From Mycobacterium sp. (GTDB taxonomy: Bacteria; Actinomycetota; Actinomycetes; Mycobacteriales; Mycobacteriaceae), in contig NZ_JASBVP010000011.1 in NCBI RefSeq assembly GCF_029961025.1, positions 1 to 64,000 of the forward strand: 64,000 nt of DNA, in the 5' to 3' direction. Below, piece by piece: positions 27,848 through 37,349 of this stretch. Position numbers and translations under genes: made by a program. Within the stretch, counting starts at the first letter, position 1. Each line of letters begins with the position of its first letter. Below the pieces are notes generated by a model, which did no database searches, had not been told where the DNA came from, and worked only from the letters and a program-made list of their open reading frames with translations.

Positions 27848-30507
27848 GGCACCAACCGCCGGTCGGATCCCCACAGTGGCCGCATCTCACCGGGCACCGA
27901 GAGCTGGGATGCGCTGATGACGCCGGACAATTCGCGCAGCCCGGTGTGCACGTCGTCGAGCAGCCCGATCAGCTCGGCACGCTCCCCCTGCGCGGTAACC
28001 GCGTCGAGATCGGCCGGGTCGACCCGGCGCAGCCGGGTGGTGATCTCGTCGACCAACCGCTCGGCCTTCGACGAGCCGGACGCCCCCGGCAGCGCCTTCA
28101 AATCGCCACCCAGCCGCTGCAGCTGGTACGCCAGCGACCGCGGATTCTCCGGCTCGAAGAGCACCAGTTCGGCCACCGCGGCGACGCTCACCGCGCCCAG
28201 ATTGCGCCGCAGGTAGATCACCGATGACTCGCAGGCCACCAGCGTGGATTCGGTGATGGCGTGCTCGGCGGCCGGGCTGCGGGCCTTTCCCAGGGTGGCC
28301 CGCAGCAGCGCGGTCAGCGATAGCCCACGCTCGATCCGTTTGCCGATATCGGCCATGGTCCAGTCGACGTCACGAACCATCGACTCGGCGGCCACCCCGG
28401 ACAGCGCCAGCATCCCCGCCAGCGTCAGCCGATGCACGGAAGCGACCGCGGTGTCATCGGCGGCCGGTTCGGGGGGCCGACCGGGGCCGCGTCCCGCGAG
28501 CTGCGCCAGGGCGCGTTCGACGCCGCCGAGGACCATCCAGGTGTCCTTGGACATCTGGTCGCGCACCGCCCGGGCCGCCGACCCCAGGTGTTTCACCGAC
28601 TGCGCCAACGAGCCGGCGCGCTCCGCGTCGACGGTCAGTGACCACAGGATGCGCGGTGCGGCGGCGACCCGATCGGCGTCGGCGAGTTCGGTGTCGGTCC
28701 CGGCGATCTCCTCGAGCGCGCCCAACAGCACCGGCACGCATTCACTGCCCGCCATTTGCGGGCGGTAGCGATATTCGTGGTAACGCTCCCGGGTGACGTT
28801 GAGCAGCCGGGCCATGTTCTCGGCACGTTCGGCATAGCGCCCCAGCCAAAACAAATCCGAGAGCACCCGCGGCGAGCTGACATCACGGATGCCGCTGGGC
28901 TTCAACGCGGGCAGCTCCCCGGCGGGAACCGTCACCTCGACCTGGGCTCGTGTCGGCGGCCGGACCCAGATATCTTTTGCCGCAACTGTATTCAGCCTAT
29001 ACGCGGAGTCACCGGGTGCCAGCACGTAGCCCAGGCCGCCGATCATCGGCGCGTAGCCGCCACGTTGTGAGACGGTGAATAACCGCATCCCGACGCTGGC
29101 GGCGCCCAGTCCGCCCGGGTAGTGCCCGGTCGGCGCCGAGGAAAATTGCGGCGGCTCTTGACCGACCCACTGCCACGGGGCGGCCTCGATGCGTGCCGCC
29201 AACGCCTCCCGCTGCGCCGAGGACAGGGCGGACCCGAGAACGGTCCGGCCGCCGGTGGTGGGCTTGATCAGCAGAGACGACAGCCGGGTGAGCAGGTGCG
29301 AGCGCTCGGCGTCGATACCGCCCCAATACAGCGGCGCCGTGGGCAGTAGCGGGGTCTCGCCCAGCAGTCCCCGGGCCATCTCGGGCAGGAACCGCAGCAG
29401 CCCAGGGCTTTCCAGGATGCCGCTGCCGAGGGTGTTGACCACGGTCACCGCCCCGCGGCGGAGCACCTCGACCAGCCCCGCCACACCCAACAGGGAATCC
29501 GAACGCAGGTCGAGCGGATCGGCGTATTCGGCGTCGACGCGCCGCAACACGACGTCGACCTGCTTTAGCGTGCCCAGCGACCGCATCCACAACTTGCCGG
29601 CGCGGACCACCAAATCCGCGCTTTCCACCAGCGGGAACCCCAGCACCGAGGCCAGATAGGCCTGGTCGAAGGCGGTCTCGGAGTGAATGCCGGGGCTCAA
29701 CACCACCACCACCGGATCGTGGGCGGTCTCGGGAGCGACGTTGATCAGCGCCAGCCGCAGCGTCTGCGCGAACGGCGAGACGGGCCGCGGCCTGACCCGC
29801 TCGTAGAGGTCCGGGGCGGCGTGGGCGACTACCCGGCGCCCGGCCAGCGCGTATCCCGCGCCCGACGGCGCCTGGGTCCAGTCGGCGTTGACGACAAAGC
29901 CGCCGGAGCGATCCCGGCTGACGTCGCAGCCGTACAGGAAAAGCTGGTGCCGCCCCGGGATCGTGATCCCGCTGGCCGCCCGGACATAGCCGGGATGGGC
30001 GAACAGCAGCTGGGGCGGCAGCAGTCCGCCGGTGATCGCCCGCCGTGGCCCGTAGAGGTCGGTCAGCACCGCATCGAGCAGTCGGCTCCGTTGGACCACA
30101 CCGGTTTCCAGTGTGTCCCAGTCTTGCGGCGATACCAGCAGCGGCAGCCCGTCCAGCTGCCACGGCGTGGGCGCCACGGCACCGTGGCCGGGGGTGCGAG
30201 TCTCCTCGCCCTGGTCGTCGACCGCGATGTAGGTAATGCCGTCGTTGTCGACCAGGGTGCGCACCGTCGCGCGCAACCGGTCCAAACCCGCACCCCCCCG
30301 CTCCCCGATGACCTCGGCGAACTCCGACCAGTCCGGCCGGATGTTGCCGGCAGCGTCGATGAACTCGTCGTAGCCTGCAACATCGGCGCGCCCGCCGCGC
30401 ACGTCGAACAGGGTTTCCTGGGCCCAGGCGGCGCGATAGCCGGCGACGAGCCGGTCGGGGTCGGCAGGCGCGGCGGTCACCGGGGATATCGGTTCGGGCA
30501 ACGACAC
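27844..30507 (-). CDS. Circularly permuted ATP-grasp fused to alpha-E domain
   Basis: An 887-aa protein like Rv2567. The first 520 or so residues form the circularly permuted type 2 ATP-grasp region (old DUF404/DUF407), with HPGYVRAASGITIPGRHQLF and VVNTLGSGILESPGL. The remainder is the helical alpha-E domain (DUF403), starting near VLSDLFWLGRYAERAENMARLL. In many bacteria the two are separate genes; here they are fused. The family is predicted to ligate amino acids or peptides using ATP. It heads a three-gene operon. An open frame is clean throughout. Confidence 0.9.
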   Translation of the reverse strand: MSLPEPISPVTAAPADPDRLVAGYRAAWAQETLFDVRGGRADVAGYDEFIDAAGNIRPDWSEFAEVIGERGGAGLDRLRATVRTLVDNDGITYIAVDDQGEETRTPGHGAVAPTPWQLDGLPLLVSPQDWDTLETGVVQRSRLLDAVLTDLYGPRRAITGGLLPPQLLFAHPGYVRAASGITIPGRHQLFLYGCDVSRDRSGGFVVNADWTQAPSGAGYALAGRRVVAHAAPDLYERVRPRPVSPFAQTLRLALINVAPETAHDPVVVVLSPGIHSETAFDQAYLASVLGFPLVESADLVVRAGKLWMRSLGTLKQVDVVLRRVDAEYADPLDLRSDSLLGVAGLVEVLRRGAVTVVNTLGSGILESPGLLRFLPEMARGLLGETPLLPTAPLYWGGIDAERSHLLTRLSSLLIKPTTGGRTVLGSALSSAQREALAARIEAAPWQWVGQEPPQFSSAPTGHYPGGLGAASVGMRLFTVSQRGGYAPMIGGLGYVLAPGDSAYRLNTVAAKDIWVRPPTRAQVEVTVPAGELPALKPSGIRDVSSPRVLSDLFWLGRYAERAENMARLLNVTRERYHEYRYRPQMAGSECVPVLLGALEEIAGTDTELADADRVAAAPRILWSLTVDAERAGSLAQSVKHLGSAARAVRDQMSKDTWMVLGGVERALAQLAGRGPGRPPEPAADDTAVASVHRLTLAGMLALSGVAAESMVRDVDWTMADIGKRIERGLSLTALLRATLGKARSPAAEHAITESTLVACESSVIYLRRNLGAVSVAAVAELVLFEPENPRSLAYQLQRLGGDLKALPGASGSSKAERLVDEITTRLRRVDPADLDAVTAQGERAELIGLLDDVHTGLRELSGVISASQLSVPGEMRPLWGSDRRLVP

Positions 30508-30651
30508 CGAGCTACCTCCGGACAGCTACCAGATTCTGGCGGCGTCCGGTCAGGACGAGAGGCACGGGGGCGGATTGGCGCCGGCCGACATTCACATCAC
30601 CGATCCCATCACAATCGCCGCAGGGCCGCAGCACCGAGCGGGTGCGGCATC

Positions 30652-30752
30652 GATCCTTCCACCGGTGTGGCATAGCGAACAGCATCGATTGGGACGCGGT
30701 CGCTCAACGCGAGTCGGGCGGAAATTGATCGGCTGGCACCAGGGACCGGCCC
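30652..30752 (+). pseudogene. Fragment of a resuscitation-promoting factor gene
   Basis: About 100 bp closely match the intact rpf gene at 33191-33292. The shared part includes GATCCTTCCACCGG, AGCATCGATTGGGACGC and GAGTCGGGCGGAAATTG, so it runs from the signal-peptide end into the Rpf domain. The fragment has a one-base indel near 30675, an arginine codon in place of the conserved cysteine (CGC for TGC) and TGA in place of the tryptophan codon of the ESGGNW motif. It has no start and is not translatable. It lies between the ATP-grasp gene and the DUF5134 gene. Confidence 0.85.
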
Positions 30753-30782
30753 GGAGACCGGCCCCGAGAAGTCGACGAGCGG

Positions 30783-30802
30783 TCTAGCTAGATCTAGCTA
30801 GA
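30783..30802. repeat. Tandem 10-bp duplication over the DUF5134 gene stop
   Basis: TCTAGCTAGA occurs twice in a row; the second copy contains the TAG stop of the DUF5134-type gene. CTAG is generally rare in such genomes, so four occurrences within 20 bp stand out. Confidence 0.8.
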
Positions 30803-31595
30803 TCCCGTGCATGTCGCCCATCGCGGGCATCGTCGGCATGCCGAGCGCCATCGCAACCAACATGTAGGCCATGCCGACGTTCATCGCCGCCAGCGTGACC
30901 GAAATGCTGAGGTCGGCTCCCGAGTGCCTGGCGGCGACCGATCCGGCCGGAGAGCCCAGGTCGGCCCGACACGGTAGCGCACCGGTGAGCCAACCGGTCG
31001 CCTGCAATGTCGCCCAGGCCACCAAGGGCCAAGTCAGCCACTTGAACCAACCGCTCGGCATCGCGAACATGTACGCGAACATGTAAGCCATGCTGGCCAT
31101 GTCCGCCGCGGCAGCCACCCACAGCCATCCGAGGCGTTTGCCGCGACCTGAGACGGCAGCAACGTAGGCCAAGATCGCGGCTGCCCCCACAGCGAACAGC
31201 AGCTTGCCGACCTCGGCTCCCACGAGCGGCTGCCGCACCACTGCGAACATCTCGATCATCCCCAGCGCCATCATCACATGCGCCACATGCCAGAGGCATC
31301 GACGTGCCGACCTGTCCCGCAAATGCCAGACATGGGCCACGACCACCGCGACGTAAACCAAGACGGCCGCCACCCGCAGCTTAGGCGGCAGCCATGGATT
31401 GGCCATCCCCATACCAGGAACGGCAAGGCTGGTGGCGGACACCGCCACAACGACAATCGCTACGATTATTGCCGCGCATCCCGCCACGGCCATGACGGAA
31501 ACGGGGGCCGGCCGTGCCACCCCGCCCTGCCTACTCGACGAGTTGCCGATCGGCGCAAGGCTGACTATGCCATCGTTGCGCATACTCATGCTCAT
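30798..31595 (-). CDS. DUF5134-type membrane protein
   Basis: A 265-aa integral membrane protein with about seven hydrophobic segments and a methionine/histidine-rich ending (MALGMPTMPAMGDMHG). It resembles mycobacterial DUF5134 proteins. Histidines and methionines inside and between membrane segments (VAHVWHLRD, WHVAHVMMALGM) might bind copper or heme, but this is speculation. The ATG at 31595 follows AAGGGA; the open frame extends 29 codons upstream. It is divergent from the GlxA-type regulator gene starting 95 bp away, which may control it. Confidence 0.8.
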   Translation of the reverse strand: MSMSMRNDGIVSLAPIGNSSSRQGGVARPAPVSVMAVAGCAAIIVAIVVVAVSATSLAVPGMGMANPWLPPKLRVAAVLVYVAVVVAHVWHLRDRSARRCLWHVAHVMMALGMIEMFAVVRQPLVGAEVGKLLFAVGAAAILAYVAAVSGRGKRLGWLWVAAAADMASMAYMFAYMFAMPSGWFKWLTWPLVAWATLQATGWLTGALPCRADLGSPAGSVAARHSGADLSISVTLAAMNVGMAYMLVAMALGMPTMPAMGDMHGI

Positions 31596-31690
31596 CTTGT
31601 CCCTTTTCGTCCTCGGCTGTTGGCCAACATTACGCGGCGCACCGCTCCGCGAGGAGTGGCGAATCCGACGCGTTTGATACACTTTCCGAC

Positions 31691-32644
31691 ATGCGGATCG
31701 CGGTGGTGGCGCTCGACGGCGTGTTCGACTCCGGACTCAGCGTTGTGCTGGACGTGCTGACGACCGCGAATTCGATGCGCGAGAACCTGGGGGCGGCTCC
31801 ACCCGCGTTCGAGGTGACCGTCGTAGGGCTGACCGCCGAGGCCCGAACTGGACAAGGATTGCGAGTTGAGACGGTCCCGTTATCGGCGGTAACGGCGCTA
31901 CCTGAGCTCGTCGTTATTCCTGCGCTCTCAGCGAAATCTGCGGATCAGATCCTCACCCTGGTCAGCAAGCATCCGCTGCTCGGCTGGCTGCGCACGACAC
32001 ATGCCGCCGGAGCTGGCGTCGCGGCGGCGTGCACCGGCACCTTTTTGCTAGCCGAATCCGGAATTCTCGACGGGCGCACCGCCACCACAAGCTGGTGGCT
32101 GGGCCCCGCCTTTCGGCAGCGATATCCGGCCGTCCAGCTCGACGACGCATCCACCCTCGTTGTCGACGGAACGATCACCACCGCCGGTGCCGCGTTCGCC
32201 CACATTGACCTCGCCGTTTCGATCGTGCATCGGCATAGCCCCGCTCTGTCTGAATTCGCGAGCCGATTTTTGATGGCTGGGGAGCGCCAATCGCAGTTCG
32301 CCTGCGCGATGCCCTCGATACTTGCCGATTCAGACCCAATGATCGCTGCTTTCGAGCGATGGGTTCGCAACCATCTGGACGAACCCGTGCGAGTTAGCGA
32401 CATGGCTCAAAGGCTTGGTGTCAGCGAGCGGACTTTGCAGCGCGCGACGATGCGTGTGCTCGGGATTTCACCGTTAAAGTTTGTTCAAAAAATTCGGCTC
32501 GATCAGGCAACCTTCTTGTTGCAGACCTCAAACCGATCGGCGACTTCGGTCGCCGCGGCCGTCGGCTACCAGAATGTCGCCTCGTTGCGCCGCCTGGTAC
32601 GGCGTAATGCGCACTCCCCGTTGGGCGCAATTCGAGGTCGCTGA
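31691..32644 (+). CDS. GlxA/FtrA-type transcription regulator (DJ-1 domain plus AraC HTH)
   Basis: A 317-aa regulator. The N-terminal DJ-1/PfpI-like domain (MRIAVVALDGVFDSGLSVVL) keeps the nucleophile-elbow cysteine in VAAACTGTFLLAESG. The C-terminal AraC/XylS domain has two helix-turn-helix parts (VSDMAQRLGVSERTLQRATM and SVAAAVGYQNVASLRRLVRR). Such proteins usually sense small molecules and activate nearby genes. It is divergent from the DUF5134 gene, a likely target. No binding site was identified. Confidence 0.92.
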   Translation: MRIAVVALDGVFDSGLSVVLDVLTTANSMRENLGAAPPAFEVTVVGLTAEARTGQGLRVETVPLSAVTALPELVVIPALSAKSADQILTLVSKHPLLGWLRTTHAAGAGVAAACTGTFLLAESGILDGRTATTSWWLGPAFRQRYPAVQLDDASTLVVDGTITTAGAAFAHIDLAVSIVHRHSPALSEFASRFLMAGERQSQFACAMPSILADSDPMIAAFERWVRNHLDEPVRVSDMAQRLGVSERTLQRATMRVLGISPLKFVQKIRLDQATFLLQTSNRSATSVAAAVGYQNVASLRRLVRRNAHSPLGAIRGR

Positions 32645-32899
32645 TCGAGACCGCGCTCGGCATTGGCGAATCTAGCGATCGGTACGATCTCACCCCGCCG
32701 GTGGCAAGAACCTGACCTCCCGACACTTCGGACGAGTTTCCCCGGGATCACCGCCACGAGGTGCCCGCGATTGACGCGAAACTGCACGAATGGCTCGGCC
32801 AATCCGGCAGCACCCTGTCGAAGACCGGTTACCCCTCTGACTGCCGGTGTCCGGCGGCCGGGCAGCTTGGGCTTGGTCGGTGGTTTCTGTTTAACCTCA

Positions 32900-33030
32900 G
32901 AAGTCACTTTTACAGCTATTAGCACTTCTGTAACTTTAGACACAGAAATTCCGACTCCTCAGGCGCTATAACAACTTAAGTAACTATAACAACTTCCGTC
33001 ACTCTGTTATCAATAGTCACCGTCACACCG
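32900..33030. promoter_or_regulatory. AT-rich region with repeated GTMAC boxes upstream of rpf
   Basis: The 454-bp gap between the regulator and rpf ends in an unusually AT-rich block. Within it GTCAC or GTAAC occurs at 32903, 32930, 32980, 32998, 33015 and 33022. A 12-bp unit CTATAACAACTT is repeated at 32966 and 32984. MtrA is reported to bind such pentamer-type direct repeats and to control rpf genes in mycobacteria; linking it here is inference. The block may also bind Lsr2. Nothing recognisable was seen in 32645-32899. Confidence 0.5.
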
Positions 33031-33098
33031 GGCACCCCGATAAATTTACTGCACCTCAAGCGTTGACAGCTTTCACGCTGATTTGTTAAATGTATTAA

Positions 33099-33542
<444 letters not shown>

Positions 33543-33583
33543 CGGGCCGCTGACCAGCCGATGGTGCCCGAACCGTCTTTCGC

Positions 33584-35359
33584 TCACGGCCGGTCAATCC
33601 GCTTGGGCGCGGCATCAATTCCGGATTCCCTGCGCTGCTGGGCGGTGATCGGCGCGGGAGCACCGGTCAGCGGGTCCACGCCCCCGCCGGTCTTCGGGAA
33701 CGCGATGACCTCACGGATCGAGTCCATTCCGGCCAGCAGCGCGGTGATCCGATCCCAGCCGAACGCTATTCCGCCGTGCGGCGGTGCACCGAACATGAAC
33801 GCCTCCAAGAGAAACCCGAATTTCTCCTCGGCCTGCGCCTTGTCCAGGCCCATCACCGCGAACACCCGCTCTTGAATATCGCGCCGATGGATGCGCATCG
33901 AGCCACCGCCGATCTCGTGACCGTTGCAGACGATGTCGTAGGCGTCGGCGAGCACGGCACCCGGATCGGTGTCGATGCGCTCCACCCACTCCGGTTTGGG
34001 TGCGGTGAACGCGTGATGCACCGCCGTCCACGCCCCCGAACCGACGGTCACCTCACCGGCGGCGGTGGCCTCCTCGGCGGGCTCGAACAGCGGTGGGTCA
34101 ACCACCCAGACAAATGCCCAGGAGCCGGGGTCGATCAGGCCCAGCCGCTTCGCGATTTCCACGCGGGCCGCGCCCAGTAGCGCCCGCGACGACTTCACCG
34201 GGCCCGCCGAAAAGAACACGCAGTCGCCCGGCGACGCCCCGACATGGTCAGCCAGCCCGGAACGTTCGGCGTCGGACAGATTTTTGGCCACCGGACCGGA
34301 AAGCGAACCGTCCTCGCCCACCAGCACATAGGCCAATCCCTTATGCCCACGCTGCTTGGCCCACTCCTGCCAGCCGTCCAAGGTCCGCCGCGGTTGCGAC
34401 GCGCCGCCGGGCATCACCACCGCGCCCACATACGGCGCCTGGAACACCCGGAAAGGCGTGTTCGCGAAAAACTCGGTGCACTCCACCAGTTCCAGACCGA
34501 AACGCAGGTCGGGCTTGTCGGTGCCGAAGCGGCGCATCGCCTCGGCGTAGCTGATCCGGGGCAGCGGAATGTGCAGTTGGTAGCCGGTCAGCGCCCACAG
34601 CGCGGCCAGGATCTCCTCGGCGATCGCGATGACGTCGTCGGCGTCGACGAAGCTCATCTCCAGATCCAGCTGGGTGAACTCGGGCTGGCGGTCAGCGCGG
34701 AAATCCTCATCGCGATAGCACCGGGCGATCTGGTAGTAGCGCTCCATCCCGGCCACCATGAGCAGCTGCTTGAACAACTGGGGGCTCTGCGGCAGCGCGT
34801 AGAACGTACCGGGCTGCAGCCTGGCGGGCACTAAAAAGTCGCGGGCACCCTCCGGGGTCGAACGGGTCAGCGTCGGCGTCTCGATCTCGACGAAGCCGTG
34901 CCGCGCCAGCACCTCGCGTGCAGCCGCATTCACTTTGGAGCGCAACCGAATTGCTGCACCCGGCCCGTCGCGACGCAGGTCGAGATAGCGGTATTTCAGC
35001 CGCAGCTCCTCCCCCGCGGGCTCGTCGAGCTGAAACGGCAGCGGCGCGCACTCGCCGAGCACGGTCAGCGATGTCGCATTCACCTCGACCTCGCCGGTGG
35101 CCAGCTCCGGGTTCTCGTTGCCCGGGGGGCGGATCTCGACGACGCCGTCGATCGCGATGCAGAACTCGGCGCGCAGCCGATGCGCCCGGGCAAGCACCTC
35201 GGGTGCCCGAAACACCACCTGTGACACCCCGGAGGCGTCCCGCAAATCGATGAATATGACACCGCCGTGGTCCCGGCGCCGGGCCACCCAGCCGGCCAGC
35301 GTCACCTTCTGGCCGGCGTCGGCTGCCCGCAACGAGCCGGCGGCGTGGCTGCGCAGCAC
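33584..35359 (-). CDS. aspS: Aspartyl-tRNA synthetase
   Basis: A 591-aa class II synthetase: an N-terminal OB fold ([23 protein letters not shown]), motif 2 [19 protein letters not shown], the bacterial insertion domain and motif 3 [15 protein letters not shown]. The GTG start at 35359 is set by AGGAGG four bases upstream; the frame stays open far beyond into the divergent gene. Mycobacteria lack AsnRS, so AspRS of this group probably also mischarges tRNA-Asn for GatCAB. It is divergent from the panE-like gene. Confidence 0.97.
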   Translation of the reverse strand: MLRSHAAGSLRAADAGQKVTLAGWVARRRDHGGVIFIDLRDASGVSQVVFRAPEVLARAHRLRAEFCIAIDGVVEIRPPGNENPELATGEVEVNATSLTVLGECAPLPFQLDEPAGEELRLKYRYLDLRRDGPGAAIRLRSKVNAAAREVLARHGFVEIETPTLTRSTPEGARDFLVPARLQPGTFYALPQSPQLFKQLLMVAGMERYYQIARCYRDEDFRADRQPEFTQLDLEMSFVDADDVIAIAEEILAALWALTGYQLHIPLPRISYAEAMRRFGTDKPDLRFGLELVECTEFFANTPFRVFQAPYVGAVVMPGGASQPRRTLDGWQEWAKQRGHKGLAYVLVGEDGSLSGPVAKNLSDAERSGLADHVGASPGDCVFFSAGPVKSSRALLGAARVEIAKRLGLIDPGSWAFVWVVDPPLFEPAEEATAAGEVTVGSGAWTAVHHAFTAPKPEWVERIDTDPGAVLADAYDIVCNGHEIGGGSMRIHRRDIQERVFAVMGLDKAQAEEKFGFLLEAFMFGAPPHGGIAFGWDRITALLAGMDSIREVIAFPKTGGGVDPLTGAPAPITAQQRRESGIDAAPKRIDRP

Positions 35360-35446
35360 ACATCCTCCTCTTTGCGGGATGCCACGTGACACGGTGGAAC
35401 GAGTGACCAGTGTAGAGGCGGTAGCGTCGGTGGCATCGCCGCCCGT

Positions 35447-36373
35447 ATTGCCGTTGTCGGTCCGGGGGCCGTCGGTACGACGGTCGCCGCGCTGCTGCAC
35501 GCTGCCGGACATCAGGTGTTGTTGTACGGGCGCACCGCCCGCGACCATGTCGAACTGCGGCCCGACGGAGCCGATCCCATCCTGGTGCCCGGCCCAGTGC
35601 GCACCGACCCTGCCGAGGTCGTCGATCCGGTCGAGGTGGTGGTGCTGGCGGTGAAAGCCACCCAGAATGCCGACGCCCACGACTGGCTGGTCCGGCTGTG
35701 CGACGAGCACACCATCGTCGCCGTCCTGCAAAACGGTGTCGAGCAGGTCGAGCAGGTGCGGCCGCACTGCCCGTCCGCGACGGTGGTTCCGGCAATCGTC
35801 TGGTATTCGGCCGAGACCCAGCCGCAAGGCTGGGTGCGGCTACGCGGCGACAATGCGGGCCCGGGCGGCCCGAGGGGCCGCGCCATCCAAGCACGCGGCA
35901 CAGCCCGGCTGGTGCTGCCCACCGGGCCCGCCGCGGAAACTCTCGCCGGGCTGCTGCGCGATGCGGGCTGCACGGTGCACTGCGATCCCGACTTCACCAC
36001 CGCGGCTTGGCGCAAGCTCCTGGTGAATGCCCTGGCCGGGCTCATGGCATTGACCGGGCGGCGCTCCGGGATGTTCCGCCGCGATGAGATGGCCGCTCTG
36101 GCAAGACGCTATGTCGCCGAATGCCTGGCTGTCGCGCGGGCGGAAGGCGCCCGATTGGGCGACGACACCGTGGACGAGATCGTCGCGATGTTCCGGCGCG
36201 CTCCCGTTGACATGGGTACCTCGATGCTGGCCGACCGGGAAGCGCGCCGGCCAATGGAATGGGACATCCGCAACGGCGTCATCATCCGCAAAGCGCGTGC
36301 CCACGGTCTGGCCACACCGATCAGCGATGTCGTGGTGCCGCTGCTGGCGGCCGCCAGCGACGGCCCGGGATAG
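35447..36373 (+). CDS. Ketopantoate reductase-like (PanE/ApbA family), start codon unclear
   Basis: A PanE/ApbA-family oxidoreductase like Rv2573. The NADPH loop [16 protein letters not shown] is encoded from 35450, then AVKATQN, the lysine in [13 protein letters not shown], and [21 protein letters not shown]. The frame is open from 35390, but no ATG, GTG or TTG occurs before GTG 35516, which would delete the NADPH loop. The natural-looking GTG at 35430 is out of frame by one base. So either an ATT/ATC start is used or one base is missing. It is divergent from aspS. Whether it makes pantoate or another hydroxyacid cannot be told. Confidence 0.8.
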   Translation: MAVVGPGAVGTTVAALLHAAGHQVLLYGRTARDHVELRPDGADPILVPGPVRTDPAEVVDPVEVVVLAVKATQNADAHDWLVRLCDEHTIVAVLQNGVEQVEQVRPHCPSATVVPAIVWYSAETQPQGWVRLRGDNAGPGGPRGRAIQARGTARLVLPTGPAAETLAGLLRDAGCTVHCDPDFTTAAWRKLLVNALAGLMALTGRRSGMFRRDEMAALARRYVAECLAVARAEGARLGDDTVDEIVAMFRRAPVDMGTSMLADREARRPMEWDIRNGVIIRKARAHGLATPISDVVVPLLAAASDGPG

Positions 36374-36455
36374 GCTGGGCACCGGGTGGCTGGGGGGCCA
36401 CCCTACAACTGCACCCGCCGGGCAGCAGTCACCAGTACGGGCATCGGAGCAGGCA

Positions 36456-37334
36456 ATGACCTTCAACGAGGGTGTGCAGATCGACACCAGCACCACGTCG
36501 ACATCCGGCGGCGGCGGCCGCGTCATCGCCGTCGGCGGGGGGCTGGGCGGGCTGATCATCATCCTGCTGGCGGTGTTCCTGGGCGTGGATCCCGGGGGCG
36601 TGGTCAGCCAGCAGCCGGTGAACACCCAAGAAGACGTGTCGCCCGGATTCGACCTGAGCAAGTGCCGCACCGGAGCCGACGCCAACAAATACGTGCAGTG
36701 CCGCGTGGTGGCCACCGCCAACTCCGTAGACGCGGTGTGGCGTCAGCTGATGCCCGGCTACACCCGCCCGTATGTGCGGCTGTTCAGCGGCCGGGTGGAC
36801 ACCGGCTGCGGGCCGGCCACCAGTGAGGTCGGGCCGTTCTACTGCCCGGTGGACAAAACCGCGTACTTCGACACCGATTTCTTCCAGGTGCTGGTCAGCC
36901 AGTTCGGCTCCAGCGGTGGGCCCTTGGCCCAGGAGTACGTGGTGGCCCACGAGTTCGGCCATCATGTGCAGAACCTGGAGGGTGTCCTCGACCGCGCCCG
37001 CCAGGGCGCGCAGGGCGCGCTGGGCAATGGGGTGCGCACCGAGTTACAGGCCGACTGCTACGCCGGGATCTGGGCGCACTACGCGGCGACCGTCACCCAG
37101 CAGAGCACCGGGGTTCCGTATCTGCGGCCGTTGAGCGACCAGGACATCGCCGACGCGCTCTCGGCGGCGGCCGCGGTGGGCGATGACCGCATCCAGCGGG
37201 CCGCGACCGGGCATACCAACCCCGAATCGTGGACCCACGGTTCCTCGACGCAGCGCCAGAAGTGGTTCACCGTCGGCTATCAAACGGGTGACCCCAACAA
37301 GTGCGACACGTTCACCACGCGTGACCTCGGGTAG
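36456..37334 (+). CDS. YpfJ-family zinc metalloprotease-like membrane protein
   Basis: A 292-aa neutral zinc metallopeptidase-like protein of the YpfJ family, like Rv2575. One N-terminal membrane anchor (GGLGGLIIILLAVFLGVD) precedes an extracytoplasmic domain. The zinc site is VVAHEFGHHVQ, followed by ELQADCYAGIWAHY with the third ligand. The ATG at 36456 behind GGAGCAGG is chosen over longer frames that run through the panE-like gene. Its substrate is unknown. Confidence 0.9.
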   Translation: MTFNEGVQIDTSTTSTSGGGGRVIAVGGGLGGLIIILLAVFLGVDPGGVVSQQPVNTQEDVSPGFDLSKCRTGADANKYVQCRVVATANSVDAVWRQLMPGYTRPYVRLFSGRVDTGCGPATSEVGPFYCPVDKTAYFDTDFFQVLVSQFGSSGGPLAQEYVVAHEFGHHVQNLEGVLDRARQGAQGALGNGVRTELQADCYAGIWAHYAATVTQQSTGVPYLRPLSDQDIADALSAAAAVGDDRIQRAATGHTNPESWTHGSSTQRQKWFTVGYQTGDPNKCDTFTTRDLG

Positions 37335-37349
37335 CCGGCTGGCCGACGG

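Noticed and set aside
36084..36455. N-terminal extension of the ypfJ-like gene
   Set aside because: It overlaps the panE-like gene in another frame; the ATG at 36456 has a ribosome binding site and matches the family.
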